Positions 10,437-20,819 of a DNA stretch of 64,000 bases are shown here, piece after piece (within the stretch, counting starts at the first letter, position 1; each line of letters opens with the position of its first letter). This DNA is from Sceloporus undulatus. Lineage: Eukaryota; Chordata; Lepidosauria; Squamata; Phrynosomatidae. The position numbers and the translations under genes were made by a program. Under the pieces are notes generated by a model that saw only the letters and a list, made by a program, of their open reading frames with translations, made no database searches and was not told the DNA's origin. The stretch is taken from assembly GCF_019175285.1 (NCBI RefSeq), contig NC_056527.1, positions 116,605,099 through 116,669,098 of the forward strand, written 5' to 3'.

Positions 10437-12406
10437 CTGGAGTTATCAGCACGCGGGTTTTGGGCGATTTTTCCTGCTATCGCGCAAGTGTAGCGTCACG
10501 AATGTTGTGCAATAACATGAAAGCGCAATGTTCTTCCAGACGCCATTCATTCTATGGGAGGCCCGTTGCGCAACGCTCCTGTAGTTTTAGCGTCATTCTC
10601 CCCTTTTTGGGCACTACGGGGAAAAAAAGGGAATAGCCTTTGTCTCCCATTATCCTTGCGAAATGTGTTGCGAAATGGTGTGGTGTGGTAGGCAGCACAC
10701 AACGCAATGCAAAAGTTACAGATTGCAAAGTTCCCAGATGCTGAGCTGCTTTTTCACCCCCCTTCCGTGCTCCTTTAGGACAACCCGGGGAGGGGAGGGT
10801 TTGCTCGTCCTGCAGAAACCTGGAGGCTGCAAAGTAAGGGCCCCTAAGGGTCATCCATTCAGCCCCATTCCTCTGACCTTCAAGAAACCAGGAGGCCTGC
10901 AATTAAGGGCCCCTAAGGTCATCCTCCATCCCCCTCGCCCCAGAACTCCGCGGAGGCGGGCAATTGAGGGCCCCTAGGGTAATCCCTCCAGCCCCATTCT
11001 CTGCCTCGCAGAACCCTGAGGAGGCTGAAATTGAAGGGGCCCTGGGGTCACCCATTCCAGCCCATTCTCTGCCCCCACGGAACGCGCGGGGCTAGGAATT
11101 GAAGGGGCCTAGGGGTATCCTTCCAGCCCCATTCCTCTGCCCGCAGAAACATAGAGGCTGCAAATGTAAGGGCCCCTAGGGTCATCCATTCAGCCCCATT
11201 CTCTGCCCCAGAACTCCGGGAGGCTGAAGGTAATTGAAGGGCCCTAGGGTAGTCCATTCCAGCCCCATTTCCTGCCCTGCATGAACCCAGGAGGCGGCAA
11301 AGGTAAGGGCCCCAGGGGTCATCTCCAGCCCATCTCTCTGCCCGCAGCATGAACCTGAGGGGGCTAGGAATTGAAGGGGCCCAGGGGTCATCCATTCAGC
11401 CCCATTCTTCTGCCCGCATGACCCGGAGGCGAATTGAAGGGGCCCTAGGGATCCATTCCAGCCCCTCCTCTGCCCTGCATGAACACCCGGAGGCGCAAAG
11501 TAAGGATCCCCAGGGGTCATCCATTCAGCCCCATCTCTGCCCTGCATGAACACCTAGGAGGCTGCAAGGTAAGGATCCCCTAGGGGTCATCCTTCCAGAC
11601 CCATTCTTCTGCCCCGCAGAACTCTGAGGGGGCTAGGAATTGAAGGGGCCCCTAGGGGTCATCGATTCCAGCCCCATTCCTCTGCCCTGCATGAACACCT
11701 AGGAGGCTGCAAATGTAAGGTGCCCTAAGGGTCATCCATTCCCGCCCCATTCCTCTGCCCTGAGAAACACCTAGGAGGCTGCAAATTTAAGGGGCCCCTA
11801 AGGTAATCCCATTCCAGCCCCATTCTTCTGCCCCGCATGAAACTCTGCGGAGGCTAGGAATGAAGGGGCCCTAGGGGTCACCATTCCATCCCATTCTTCT
11901 GCCCCGCATGAACTCCAAGGAGGCTAGGAATTGAGGGGCCCCTAGGGGTCATCCATCAGCCCCATTCTTCTGCCCCCATGAACTCCGAGGAGGCTAGGAA
12001 TGAAGGGGCCCCTAGGGGTCCATCCATTCCAGCCCATTCTACTGCCCGCTGAAAGGGCCAGGAAACTGGAAGGGGTTTCTCCCCTTTCCCCTCTTCCCCC
12101 CCCCCGGAAGCACAAAGGTCAGGATGCCACCAAAAACCTCCAAGGAGCATGCGCAATATGTTGATGCAGAAATGTTCAAGACAAAGAAGGCGCTGGTGTA
12201 GTAAAAAGTTCCGCTATGCATGGTTTTGCAAACGCAAATAGTAACTTTCGCGCAATTGGACCGCTAACATACGTTATGGGGGAATAGAAGAAAGCAAACA
12301 ATGTGGTAAGGCATCACGCAAAACAGTCATTTCGCAACGTCTTTACACTTCCTTAGCGCAATTGAGGTCCAAAACTTTGGGTCTGATAAACCTCCCTGAT
12401 ACACAC
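10437..12406. mobile_element. Probable non-autonomous DNA transposon carrying an internal minisatellite
   Basis: The left end reads GGAGTTATCAG...GGGTTTTGGGCG. The reverse complement of the right end reads GGAGGTTTATCAG...AGTTTTGG. The next 100 bases or so of each arm share GCGCAA-type words and a GTGTA...CGAAATG stretch in inverted order. These imperfect inverted arms (about 350 bp each) flank the 74-bp tandem array. No clear target duplication was found and the family was not identified. Confidence 0.45.
10790..12056. repeat. Minisatellite, about 74-bp unit, about 17 copies
   Basis: The repeating unit contains GAGGCTAGGAATTGAAGGGG, 'CCCCTAGGGGTCATCCATTC' and 'CAGCCCCATTCTTCTGCCC', then 'GCATGAAC(A/T)C'. 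Units differ mostly by one- to three-base gaps, and two sub-types alternate (GGCTAGGAATTGAAGG and GGCTGCAAATGTAAGG). Confidence 0.9.
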
Positions 12407-12500
12407 ATATGCACATACCACAAAACTCCATTCTTGCCCACCCCTTCTCCCACCTAGCTACTCCATCCTCCTCAACTGGCACATGCTTGGCTCCCCTCAC

Positions 12501-12685
12501 CTTCTCCCAGTGAGGAGAGAAGCTGGCTCACACTCAAGGATGTCACATCATCAAGGCCACTCTTGTAGAGCCTCTCAATGACATCCCGGGCGTGACTTCC
12601 ACCGTCACCAATGCCACAATCTTCAGGGCATGATTTTTGTTCAGGTTGCCTTGGATGGCTCCGAATATTTGTTTAACATGGATAC
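12501..12685 (-). CDS. DNAH2: DNAH2 exon, linker
   Basis: It reads VSMLNKYSEAIQGNLNK, then LKIVALVTVEV, then (after shifts) RDVIERLYKSGLDDVTS and WEK. This matches the DNAH2 linker (IRGNLTKIMRLKIVALVTIEIHARD in recalled human sequence, split here). Acceptor GGCAG lies above 12,685 and donor GTGAGG below 12,501. At least three small frame shifts are present. Confidence 0.85.
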
Positions 12686-12884
12686 CTGCCCCAAAAAGGC
12701 CTGTTTGTGAGGAAGAGGCCAACCAAATTCTTCTAGCCATGATAGAAAACAGAAGCTTCAGTGTACAGCAACAGTTTACCTTGAAAGGCTGTTTCATTAA
12801 TGGATGGGGGTTGCATGTCGAATAAATATGAAAGAGGGCTGCTGTGGGCATCCAGGGCAACTTTCAGGCTAATACTAAAATATA

Positions 12885-14035
12885 AAATGAATGACACCCA
12901 AATATTTCTCTGTCTCCGACTGATGCAGTGACCAAGGTGGCATCTCTCCCTCGTGGCCTGTCTGGAGTCGGTAATGGGCTGGATGAGGGAAAACAGCTCA
13001 GTGAATCCAGAGAAAACGGAAGTACTCGTGATAGGTTCTCCGGCCCGGGATGGCGGTGGGTCCACCTGTCCTGAAGGGGTCACGCTCCCGTGAGGGACAC
13101 CTACGAGTCTGGGGGTGCTCCTCACTCGTCGCTCCACCTTACATCTCAGGTGGATGCGACGGTCAGAGCACGTTATCAGCTTGGCTGATACGCCAGCTAC
13201 GTCCCTACCTCTACTTCAGGGACTAGCCTGAGAAGAAGAGCATCCCTGGCATCGCTGGTCAGGCCTCAGAGGGAGAGAAAATGCTGGATGATTGTAGCGG
13301 GGGAGGGCGGGGCGGGGTTGCTGCTGGTAAACGGGGTTCGTGGGGGGGGCGGGGGGGGTGGGTGGTGGATTTCGGTGGCGCAATCGCGCTGCTACATGGG
13401 CGAAACCCTTGTACCATACCCAGAAGCCAATTAGGCAGAACAGGCAGCAGACTGGTCACTAATGCCCCAGGCACAGCCATAAACACCGGTCTTACAACGC
13501 ATTGGCTGCCTATCGCTTCCGAGGCGACAATACAAGGTGTGGGTTATAACCTAAAAGCCCTAAATGGCTTGGGCCCAGGGTACTGAGGACCGCCCTCTCC
13601 GCTACCAAGCCGCCCCGCACCCGTCCAGTGGCAGCGTATAAGCAACGTTGAGGTTCAGATACGAAAGACACACCAGACAAGGGCCATTTTTCGCAGCTCG
13701 GCCCCGCAGCTCTGGAACCGCTGTCCTGTGAGCTCCGTTCAGCAACCTCCCTGGCCAATTCAAGAGGAGTTTAAAGTGGCTTCTCTTCAGGCGGCTTATC
13801 CTAAGCCTTTGCCTGCGAGCCGTTCCCCCCTCTGTTAAGTCCCTTGCTAGTTTCCCTTGTTAGGTTCCCTGTTAGCCACTGGTGATTGGCATCTATGATT
13901 TGGCACAGCTTCTTTTTATGTACTTGATTGTGTTTTAATACATTATTGTTGTTTTAATAATGTATGCTATTTGCTGTGAACCGCCCTGATTGCTGTCGAA
14001 GTTTGTTGTTTAGTTTATTTATTTACTTATTTCTA
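12885..14035 (+). mobile_element. L2-clade LINE fragment, degraded
   Basis: The pieces match the intact L2 at 19.2-20.7 kb. They are: NDTQIF-like sequence at 12,890; ESVMGWM and NPEKTEVLVIGSP at 12,965-13,050; LKALNGLGPGY at 13,545-13,585; and an L2-type AT-rich 3' end with a (TTTA)n run near 14,000. Multiple shifts and stops make it an old, dead copy. It lies in the intron between the DNAH2 exons at 12.6 and 14.6 kb. A very G-rich patch (13,300-13,370) lies inside it. Confidence 0.75.
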
Positions 14036-14599
14036 AAAAGAACTCTTCTGTGGTCCAGCCAGCGCAATGCTCTGGCCTCTGGTTATTTTGAGGGCAAAAC
14101 TGGAGGTGGGTGTTACAGAGACTTCATGGCCTCGTTTTAAGACACCATTTCTGGCCGCACTTGGTCAAAACTATCAGCGCAATCCACCACCTTTGTTTGG
14201 CGAAAATGTGAGTTCTCTGGATGTCACAGGAAGGGAGCACGTTCCCAGCCTGACTGCACTAAGTCCAAAACCTGGAGAGCAGAGGACAAAGTGGGGCAGT
14301 GTGCCCCACTTTGCATTCCCCATGGCTCCAGGCTCCCTCCCTCAAGGGCCTCCCAAAGAAAACGCACATTGGAGCAGCTCTCTCACCCCATGCCATTGAG
14401 TAATGTAAACAAAGAGCCAGGTCTGAGGGGAGGGAGGAAGTGAGGGCAGGAGGAAGGTTGTGAGCATGTGTTTACTACGAAGACCACTAGAAAACATGCC
14501 GTACAACCCCAACAGGGTCCTAAAGAAATCCAGGCAGGCAGATTTGTCAAACTCTACAGCCAGGGCCGACTGGGCCCCTCCAGCTGCTGCCTTTCTCAC

Positions 14600-14674
14600 C
14601 TGCTTCTTCTTCATGACCTTGAGATATGTCATTCAGCGTCTGTTCACATCCCTTGGTTAGCTCAGGCAAGGCTA
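14600..14674 (-). CDS. DNAH2: DNAH2 exon, linker (short)
   Basis: The end of the exon reads YLKVMKKKQ followed by donor GTGAGA, matching ILKVMKKNQ of DNAH2. The upstream part (LTKGCEQT) is in another frame but aligns with LTAKERADK. The acceptor candidate is CCCTTCAG above 14,674. This is the most 5' minus-strand exon, and the exon that should precede it (SWLGDVEQTM... region) was not found. Confidence 0.65.
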
Positions 14675-14939
14675 CTGAAGGGAGATCCCTGCATTCAGGA
14701 CTTTGGTCAGCTTGCCATGCAGAGGCATACAGTTTGAAATTAGATTGCCCTGGAGAAATCCTGTCCTCCTAGCCCCCAGGTTAGTCCACCTGGAGAGACC
14801 ACATTGGCATCCTGCACCCACAAACACTAGGGATGCAATTCTTTGCTAAGTTTCTTCTCAAAAGAAGCAGTGAATAATTTAAGCAATTTTCTTCTTGTTG
14901 AGAGAATGTCTGGGGTTTTTCCTGTTTCCCCCCCCTTTT

Positions 14940-15640
14940 TTTTTTTACAATTTGGCCTTTATTCTGCACAAAATTCGCACATGGCAATTTTGCACTGTTT
15001 GCTGTGTAAAAATACCAGATGCAAAGTCCACACAGGATAAATCCCCAATTAAAATAGCACTTGTGGAGAAGAGGACATCTACTGTACAAGATGACAGAAG
15101 TGCCCATCCAGAACTAAGCATCTTTTCAACATGGAGGCAGCCTGCAGCCACCTCCATTTTAGCTGGATTGGTGCCACGGCAACTGCACACTACAGCCCCA
15201 ATCTGGCCTTTGCAGGGCGCAAAAAGGAGCTGCAAAAACCTATGAACCAAAGATTTCAGATAAACATGGAAAATCTTAACTTTAGTGAAAAATAATACGC
15301 AATGCCTGGTGAGTTTTAGTTTGCTGTGTTAAAAAGATTAATTACATTATGCCACTTTGTCATATTGTTAATACCTTAATAAAAAAGGGGTAAAAATAAG
15401 TCCCCAACTACAGCATTTTCCATGCAAGAAACAGAATTTTCTGCTCAGAAAATGCTATTTCTTCACAGAAAGTGCTGTTTTCTATGGAAAATAACCACAC
15501 GTGAATTTTACAGGAGCCAGCTGTTAGTTTCTCATCAGTCCAGGATTCTTCTCATCAGAGTTTCTTGAAACATGTGCTCTGGCCATTTTCCAGATATTTT
15601 AAAATATTCTTCCCATCTCTAATAAGCACTAAAACAGGAA
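14940..15640 (+). repeat. Old interspersed repeat, family not named
   Basis: Shares with 51,060-51,520 repeated words of the type 'CAGAAAATGCTGTTTTCT' and 'CAGGATTCTTCTC'. The two copies look like diverged members of one family, possibly an old LINE. I cannot name it. Confidence 0.5.
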
Positions 15641-15784
15641 AGAAAATCTCAAATCCTCCTCAAATGGACTAAAGATGGTAGATGGGGATTGACTGGTTGA
15701 TTGATTTATACTTTAATTTTGCCACTGGCCTGTAGAAACAAATGACAAACTATGACATGGGTATGGGGAAATACCACTCTATTT

Positions 15785-15882
15785 TGTGGGCTTCAGTTTT
15801 CAGTATCCTCAGCCAACATGGCCATGCTATCTGGAGGATTCTGGGAATTGTGGTCCAAAACAGGATTTTTTCCAAGCTCTGG
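15785..15882. repeat. hAT-like MITE fragment
   Basis: Contains 'AGCCAACATGGCCATG' and 'GGATTCTGGGAATTGTGGTC', ending in TTTTTCCAAGCTCTGG. This is the core and terminal sequence typical of the small palindromic elements common in squamates. Confidence 0.6.
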
Positions 15883-16129
15883 TGCTTTAGGAATGTTGAC
15901 TGTGTATCTATGGAAGTGTACACCAACCTCTTATCCAAAACCTGCAGTCAGAGTGAGTGACTGATGCAAATCACTCAGCATCCAGAAGAATCCACTCCAG
16001 CCAGAGTGTTTTGACTGTAAGGCTTTGAAGGTGCAACATTTTGTCTGGCCCTGCTCTGGAGGGGAAGGAGAGCCGACTTGTCTCCAGCTTTCATGCATTC
16101 CATCCTGTACCTTTCTCCCTGTACACCAG

Positions 16130-16286
16130 GATCATCAGCATGCTGTCCCCAGAGGAGAGGGGCCTCTTCAAGGAGCGCATCCGCTACCTAGACAGGAAGA
16201 TCCAGCCTGGCCTGAAGAAGCTCCACTGGTCGCTCAAGGCGGCAAGTGCTGCCTTCATCTCTGAATGCCGACTGCATGCTACCAAG
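16130..16286 (+). CDS. DNAH2: DNAH2 exon, tail (RIISML... exon)
   Basis: It reads IISMLSPEERGLFKERIRYL, DRKIQPGLKKLHWSLKAAS and ISECRLHATK, closely matching the DNAH2 tail. Acceptor CACCAG and donor GTCAGG flank an open frame. It is the first plus-strand exon of this block. Its upstream exons should be those at 43-49 kb. Confidence 0.93.
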
Positions 16287-17089
16287 GTCAGGGTTCCTCC
16301 TCCTGCAAAGGGGGGGGGGGGGTGAAACCTGGTAGTGGGGTGGGGGTGATAACTGCAGCCATCTTTACATTCCTTGGCTTTCAGGCAATCTGGTGGCCTT
16401 GAGGGACATGAGGAATGCCATGTAGAGCTGGCTTTCAGTACCTTCCAGGGACACAATGAGGTTTAAAAAGTGAGCTCTTGCCTGCTGATGTATCAGACCA
16501 CCCCCACCTCCACCTTTGTACCCCCTGGACAGTGAAAGTGACAGTCCAGAGGCACTTCAGCCTACAAGTCACATCAGCCTTCACCTGCATAGCCATTAGC
16601 GAGAGATTGTGGAAACTGAAGTCCTGAAGGGCCACATTTGCCCACACCAGGTTTTTCATATCAGAAAGTTCCACTTGGATCTGGGATTTGGTGAGCCCCC
16701 ACCATCACCCATCACTAATCTTTTACATGCTTTTGAGTTGGTAGCTTCTGTGGTCTTCATTTGTACTGCAGAACTTGCAAAAAGAACCAAGATCCCTTGG
16801 TCCTTTTTCATGGCCACTGAGCCATCGCCTCCATCAGGAGAACTAGCCTCCAGTCTCTTAGGCTGGTTGGTCCTCTTCTTTCCCCTCCTGGCTGCCTGTG
16901 GATTCCTTTGTTGTTCCCAATGGTACTGGAATGTGGGCTTACCCAGTTCTTTTCTGCTACTTCCCACATGGCTGAAGGCTTCTACCCCAGATTTTTTCCC
17001 CCAGCAGCCCCCTCTTTCAGCAGGGAGTCCCATTCTTAATCACAGTTGGGAGTGTATCCCCATGCTTTCTCCTTTCTGCTTTCCCACAG

Positions 17090-17329
17090 GTGCAGACCAT
17101 TGTGAATGAATACAAGGCAGCCACCTTGGCAATTGCTCGCAGGGCCCAACAGATGAGTGAAGCTTTGCTTGTGCGGATCACTGGCAAGAGGATCTACAAC
17201 GACCTGGAGTTTGAAGAGGACCAGAAGGAGCATCAAGAGTCCATACAGAAGAAGCTGATTAATTTCCACGAAGACAGCATCGCTGTCATGCGGCAGACAT
17301 ATGAAGTCTTCAAGAGTGATGGGCCAGAG
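17090..17329 (+). CDS. DNAH2: DNAH2 exon, tail (80 codons)
   Basis: It starts in phase 0 after CCCACAG with VQTIVNEYKAATLAIARRA and continues with LLVRITGKRIYNDLEFEEDQ and MRQTYEVFKSDGPE, then donor GTGAGT. It is a clean open frame, exactly 240 bases long, and nearly collinear with human DNAH2. Confidence 0.95.
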
Positions 17330-17874
17330 GTGAGTGTCTGCTTTTAGAACGGTGTACTTTTTCTGGAACGCAGCTCTCAAAATCCTCAGCCAAGTTGTAA
17401 TCCCAAAATGATACTTTTCTAAGCCCTGGTGTAGCCTTATGTATAGTTTGCTTCAGAGTACATTGGAATGAACTGAGTGACACCAAAAAGAATTGAAGCA
17501 CACTTTGCATTTATTTCAATAAATGTCAGCAGGTGACACTATTTCTTCATATTGCTGTAAGGGACACATTGGAATGGCAGCTCTGTGGGCTGAAACAAAT
17601 AAGAGAAGGATTGCCTTGAAAACAAGGCCAAGGGGTTCTCTGATTAATTTGGTCATGGACAGCAGTTATCCTTAGCATCACTGGGCTAAGTGGCTTTTGG
17701 AGGAACTGAGGAACACTGTTGTAAACTTGATCCTAAAAAAGCCTGAATAATATGTTGTCCCACTTGTCTACTTGATGACTTGATGTCTGGTGAAAACCTA
17801 CTGCATGGCTTCTCAGTTTGGATTTTGTGAGGGTCTTTAGACAGCAGCTGTACCCCATTGCCTTTCCCCCTAAG

Positions 17875-18060
17875 GTCCAACAGTACTGGTACAATTACAC
17901 CATTAAGATGAATAAGATGATGGAGGATGCCCTGAGGTTGAATGTCAAATGGTCCCTGATGGAACTCTCCAAAGCCATCAATGGGGATGGCAAGACAAGC
18001 CCAAACCCCCTCTTCAGGGTGAAGGTGATTCTGCAGGACAACTATCCTCAGAACCCTCAG
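17875..18060 (+). CDS. DNAH2: DNAH2 exon, tail (62 codons)
   Basis: It reads VQQYWYNYTIKMNKMMEDAL, NVKWSLMELSKAINGDGKTS and PNPLFRVKVILQDN, then donor GTAAGC. The GDGKTSPNPLF motif is diagnostic of DNAH2 within the family. It is phase 0 at both ends. Confidence 0.95.
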
Positions 18061-18391
18061 GTAAGCCTTAAGAAGCCCACTATCTCTCCTCACTCTGGAT
18101 TCTTCTGAGGGCCACTGGCAAAAGATGGAAATCCTCATCTTTCCAACCATTTTGGAATGGAATATAGAACTCCACCCGTGGGCTTAAGTGAATGGTGGAG
18201 GATGTGTGTGGGAGTAGTTTTAGAGTTTCACCTGACGTTGTGCCAAAGGAAGCATTCTGAAGTGAGAATCATAGGTGAATTTTCTAATAACTCAGTCCTT
18301 ATTCCTGGGTGGCTTTCATCTGACTTTCTCTCCGAGGTCTTGCTTTGGGTCCTTCCCCTTTCTGCTGACCCACCAACTTCTGCTCTCATAG

Positions 18392-18521
18392 GTAGAGTTT
18401 TCTCCAACGCTAGTCCAGTTGGCCAACATAGTCAATGACATCAGCACCCACTTGATCGCCAGCATGGCTGTCTTCCGCCACCTCCCAGAAATTCTTGTCA
18501 GGCGCAAGTTTGCTCTTGTGG
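18392..18521 (+). CDS. DNAH2: DNAH2 exon, tail
   Basis: It reads VEFSPTLVQLANIVNDIST, HLIASMAVFRHLPEIL and RRKFALV, ending G|GTAAGG. The next exon opens with AA CGG GAT, giving V-ERDEDIKKIQ. About seven residues found in human between KLHREPIQT and EQDED are absent, so this junction is shorter than I recall. Confidence 0.92.
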
Positions 18522-18867
18522 GTAAGGAGAGATCCTTGTACTCAGTGGGGTTGGCTGTTTGTTTTGAGATCTATAAAGCAGCTAAGATGTTGCTTGTTCT
18601 TCAGAGATGGGCCTGTTCTGCATGCAAACCTTGTGGCTCATATGCCTCTCACAGACCAGATTGTCCACCTTGCCTCATACATTACCCCAAACACAGTTCA
18701 AGCTTGGGTATTTTGGAAATGGGGCAGGAATGGCATTTGTCTCCAAGACCATTTTTCTTTGTTTTCCTTGCTCCTCACTCATACAACTTGGACTCAAGTA
18801 AAAATAATAAAACTATAAAAGGAGCATATTAAAAGCAGAAGCATTCTGAAAGAGCACTGTAGATTGA

Positions 18868-19045
18868 TAATAAATAAATAAAACTTTTATTTTTATCCCA
18901 CTTTTCTGTAACTAGACAATCAAAGCGGCTCACAACATATTAAAATATCCACATTTACAACATTATATCCCAAATTCCCCTCCTTAAAACAGGATAAAAC
19001 ATGATACGATTAAAGTATCTATTAAAAACACAATAAAAACATAGC
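18868..19045 (-). repeat. L2-type 3'-end fragment
   Basis: AATAAATAAAACTTTTATTT, then 'CCCACTTTTCTG' and 'AAAGCGGCTCACAAC'. This is the minus-strand form of the L2 3' terminus also seen at 19.25, 57.54 and 58.2 kb. Confidence 0.6.
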
Positions 19046-19205
19046 AAGGACAGAGCGGTGGGCTAATTCATGATGTGGGGGCTGTCATTCTGTGGCTGGG
19101 CACTTTAAGGATAACGGCTATGAAAAAAACTCAGGAGGACTGAAGGATCTTCACTTGATGTTGAAATGACATCAGAATTGACATGGGGAAGGGTTCTCTT
19201 AAGAA

Positions 19206-19227
19206 CAGGGCTGGGAAAAGTTACTTT

Positions 19228-19259
<32 letters not shown>

Positions 19260-20819
19260 CTGTTTATTTATAGCCCGCTTTTCCTTTGCAGATCAAAGCG
19301 GGTTATACAGAAGTACAACAAATGTACAATTTTGCAAACAGTATCCATAAAAAAACCTGAACAATACAATAATACAGATTAAAAACAAGATAAAAAGTTT
19401 ACAGATTAAAATCACAACAATAGCTAGCATAAAGTGCAGGTGCAACGATGCAACGGGGAGAGAGCAAGTATTACATTGTCTGGGGGAAAGCCTGTTGGAA
19501 GAGGAAGGTTTTTAACTTCTTCCTAAATAAGTCAAGGGAGGTAACTGAGCGGAGCTCACCGGGAAGAGAGTTCCAGAGCTGCGGGGCCGAGCTGGAAAAT
19601 GCCCTTTGTGCAGTCGTAGAATATTTCGTATCTGGAACCCTCAACAGTTGCTTCCCGGCTGACCTGAGAGTGCGGGGCGGATTATATGGGGAGAGGCGGT
19701 CCTCCAAGTACCCTGGGCCCAAGCCATTTAGGGCTTTGTAGGTGATAACCAACACCTTGTATTGTGCCTGGAAGCGAATGGGCAGCCAATGTAGATCTTG
19801 TAGAACAGGTGTTATATGGCTGGTCCTGGGGCATCCAGTGACCAGTCTAGCTGCCATGTTCTGCACTAATTGAAGCTTCTGGGTTTGGTACAAGGGTTGC
19901 CCCATGTAGAGCGCATTACAGAAATCCAACCGAGAGGTTACCAGAGCATGTACCACCATTTCAAGGTTCCCCTGGCCCAGGTAGGGTCGCAGCTGGCGTA
20001 TCAGCCGAAGCTGATAACAAGTGCTCCTGACTGTCGCATCCACCTGAGATGTCAGGTGGAGCGACGAGTCCAGGAGCACCCCCAGACTGCGAACGGAATC
20101 CTTCAGGGGGAGCGTGACCCCATTCAGGACAGGTGGACAAATTTCCATTCCCGGGTCCGGGGAACCTATCACGAGTACTTCCGTTTTCTCTGGATTCAAA
20201 CTGAGTCTGTTTTCCCTCATCCAGCCCATTACTGACTCCAGACAGGCATCTAGAGGAGAGATGCCACCCATGGTCACTGCATCAGTCGGAGACACAGAGA
20301 AACATATCTGGGTGTCATCAGCGTACTGATAACACCGCGCCCCGTGTTTCCGGATGATCTCTCCCAGCGGTTTCATGTAAATGTTAAATAGCATGGGGGA
20401 CAGAATGGCTCCTTGAGGGACGCCAGATGTAAGCGCCCTCTTATTGGAGCAAACTTCCCCCAGCTGCACCATCTGGAATCTACCCGAGAGGTAGGAACGG
20501 AACCACTGGAGTGCAGTGCCCCTGATACCCAACTCCCTCAGGTGTTCCAGAAGGATACCATGGTCAATGGTATCGAAAGCCGCTGAGATGTCTAAGAGCA
20601 CTAACAGGGACATGCTACCCTTGTCCATGCCAAGACGGAGATCATCGACCAAGGCGACCATGGCAGTCTCAACTCCATAGCCCGCCCAGAAGCCAGTTTG
20701 AAATGGGTCTAGAAAATCAGTATCATCCAAGACCGACATTCCCAGAATCCACAATGTATTAATAGATTATTGGTATTCTAGGAGTTGCAGTCAAAACAAA
20801 GTAACTTTTCCCAGCTCTG
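19206..20819. mobile_element. hAT-like MITE split by an L2 insertion
   Basis: The left end is CAGGGCTGGGAAAAGTTACT. The right end, read in reverse complement, is CAGAGCTGGGAAAAGTTACT, followed inward by GACTGCAACTCC. These inverted ends enclose the L2. The short arms (about 25 and 85 bp) and the ends match the other small palindromic elements in this window. No matching 8-bp target duplication was found. Confidence 0.6.
19229..20735 (-). mobile_element. L2-clade LINE, 5'-truncated, ORF2 C-terminal part open
   Basis: One uninterrupted minus-strand frame (19,471-20,754, 427 codons; the first few codons are probably flanking sequence) encodes the reverse transcriptase with LLDISAAFDTIDHGIL, SGVPQGAILSPMLFN and CYQYADDTQI (the YADD active site). 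It continues with the thumb and C-terminal region (HWLPIRFQAQYKVL, YKALNGLGPGYL, RAFSSSAPQLWNSLPGELR). The endonuclease is absent. The 3' end carries the L2-like 'CAAAGCGGG' region and a (TTA)n tail at 19,229-19,258. The lack of any stop over 1.28 kb points to a young copy. Confidence 0.85.

Larger units (their letters stand above)
14675..16129. other. Strand-switch zone between minus- and plus-strand DNAH2 blocks
   Basis: No exon is seen on either strand. There is no run of N here, so the change of DNAH2 orientation lies inside a continuous contig. The zone holds an old interspersed repeat (14,940-15,640) and a hAT-like fragment (15,785-15,882). Confidence 0.6.
16287..18391. other. DNAH2 introns between tail exons
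   Basis: Introns lie at 16,287-17,089, 17,330-17,874 and 18,061-18,391. The second carries a hAT-like fragment at about 17,342-17,432 (CAGCTCTCAAAATCCTCAGC). Nothing else was recognised. Confidence 0.5.

Noticed and set aside
10790-12056. Regular repeats that could look like a CRISPR array
   Set aside because: Units are contiguous 74-bp tandem copies without unique spacers, in a vertebrate intron.
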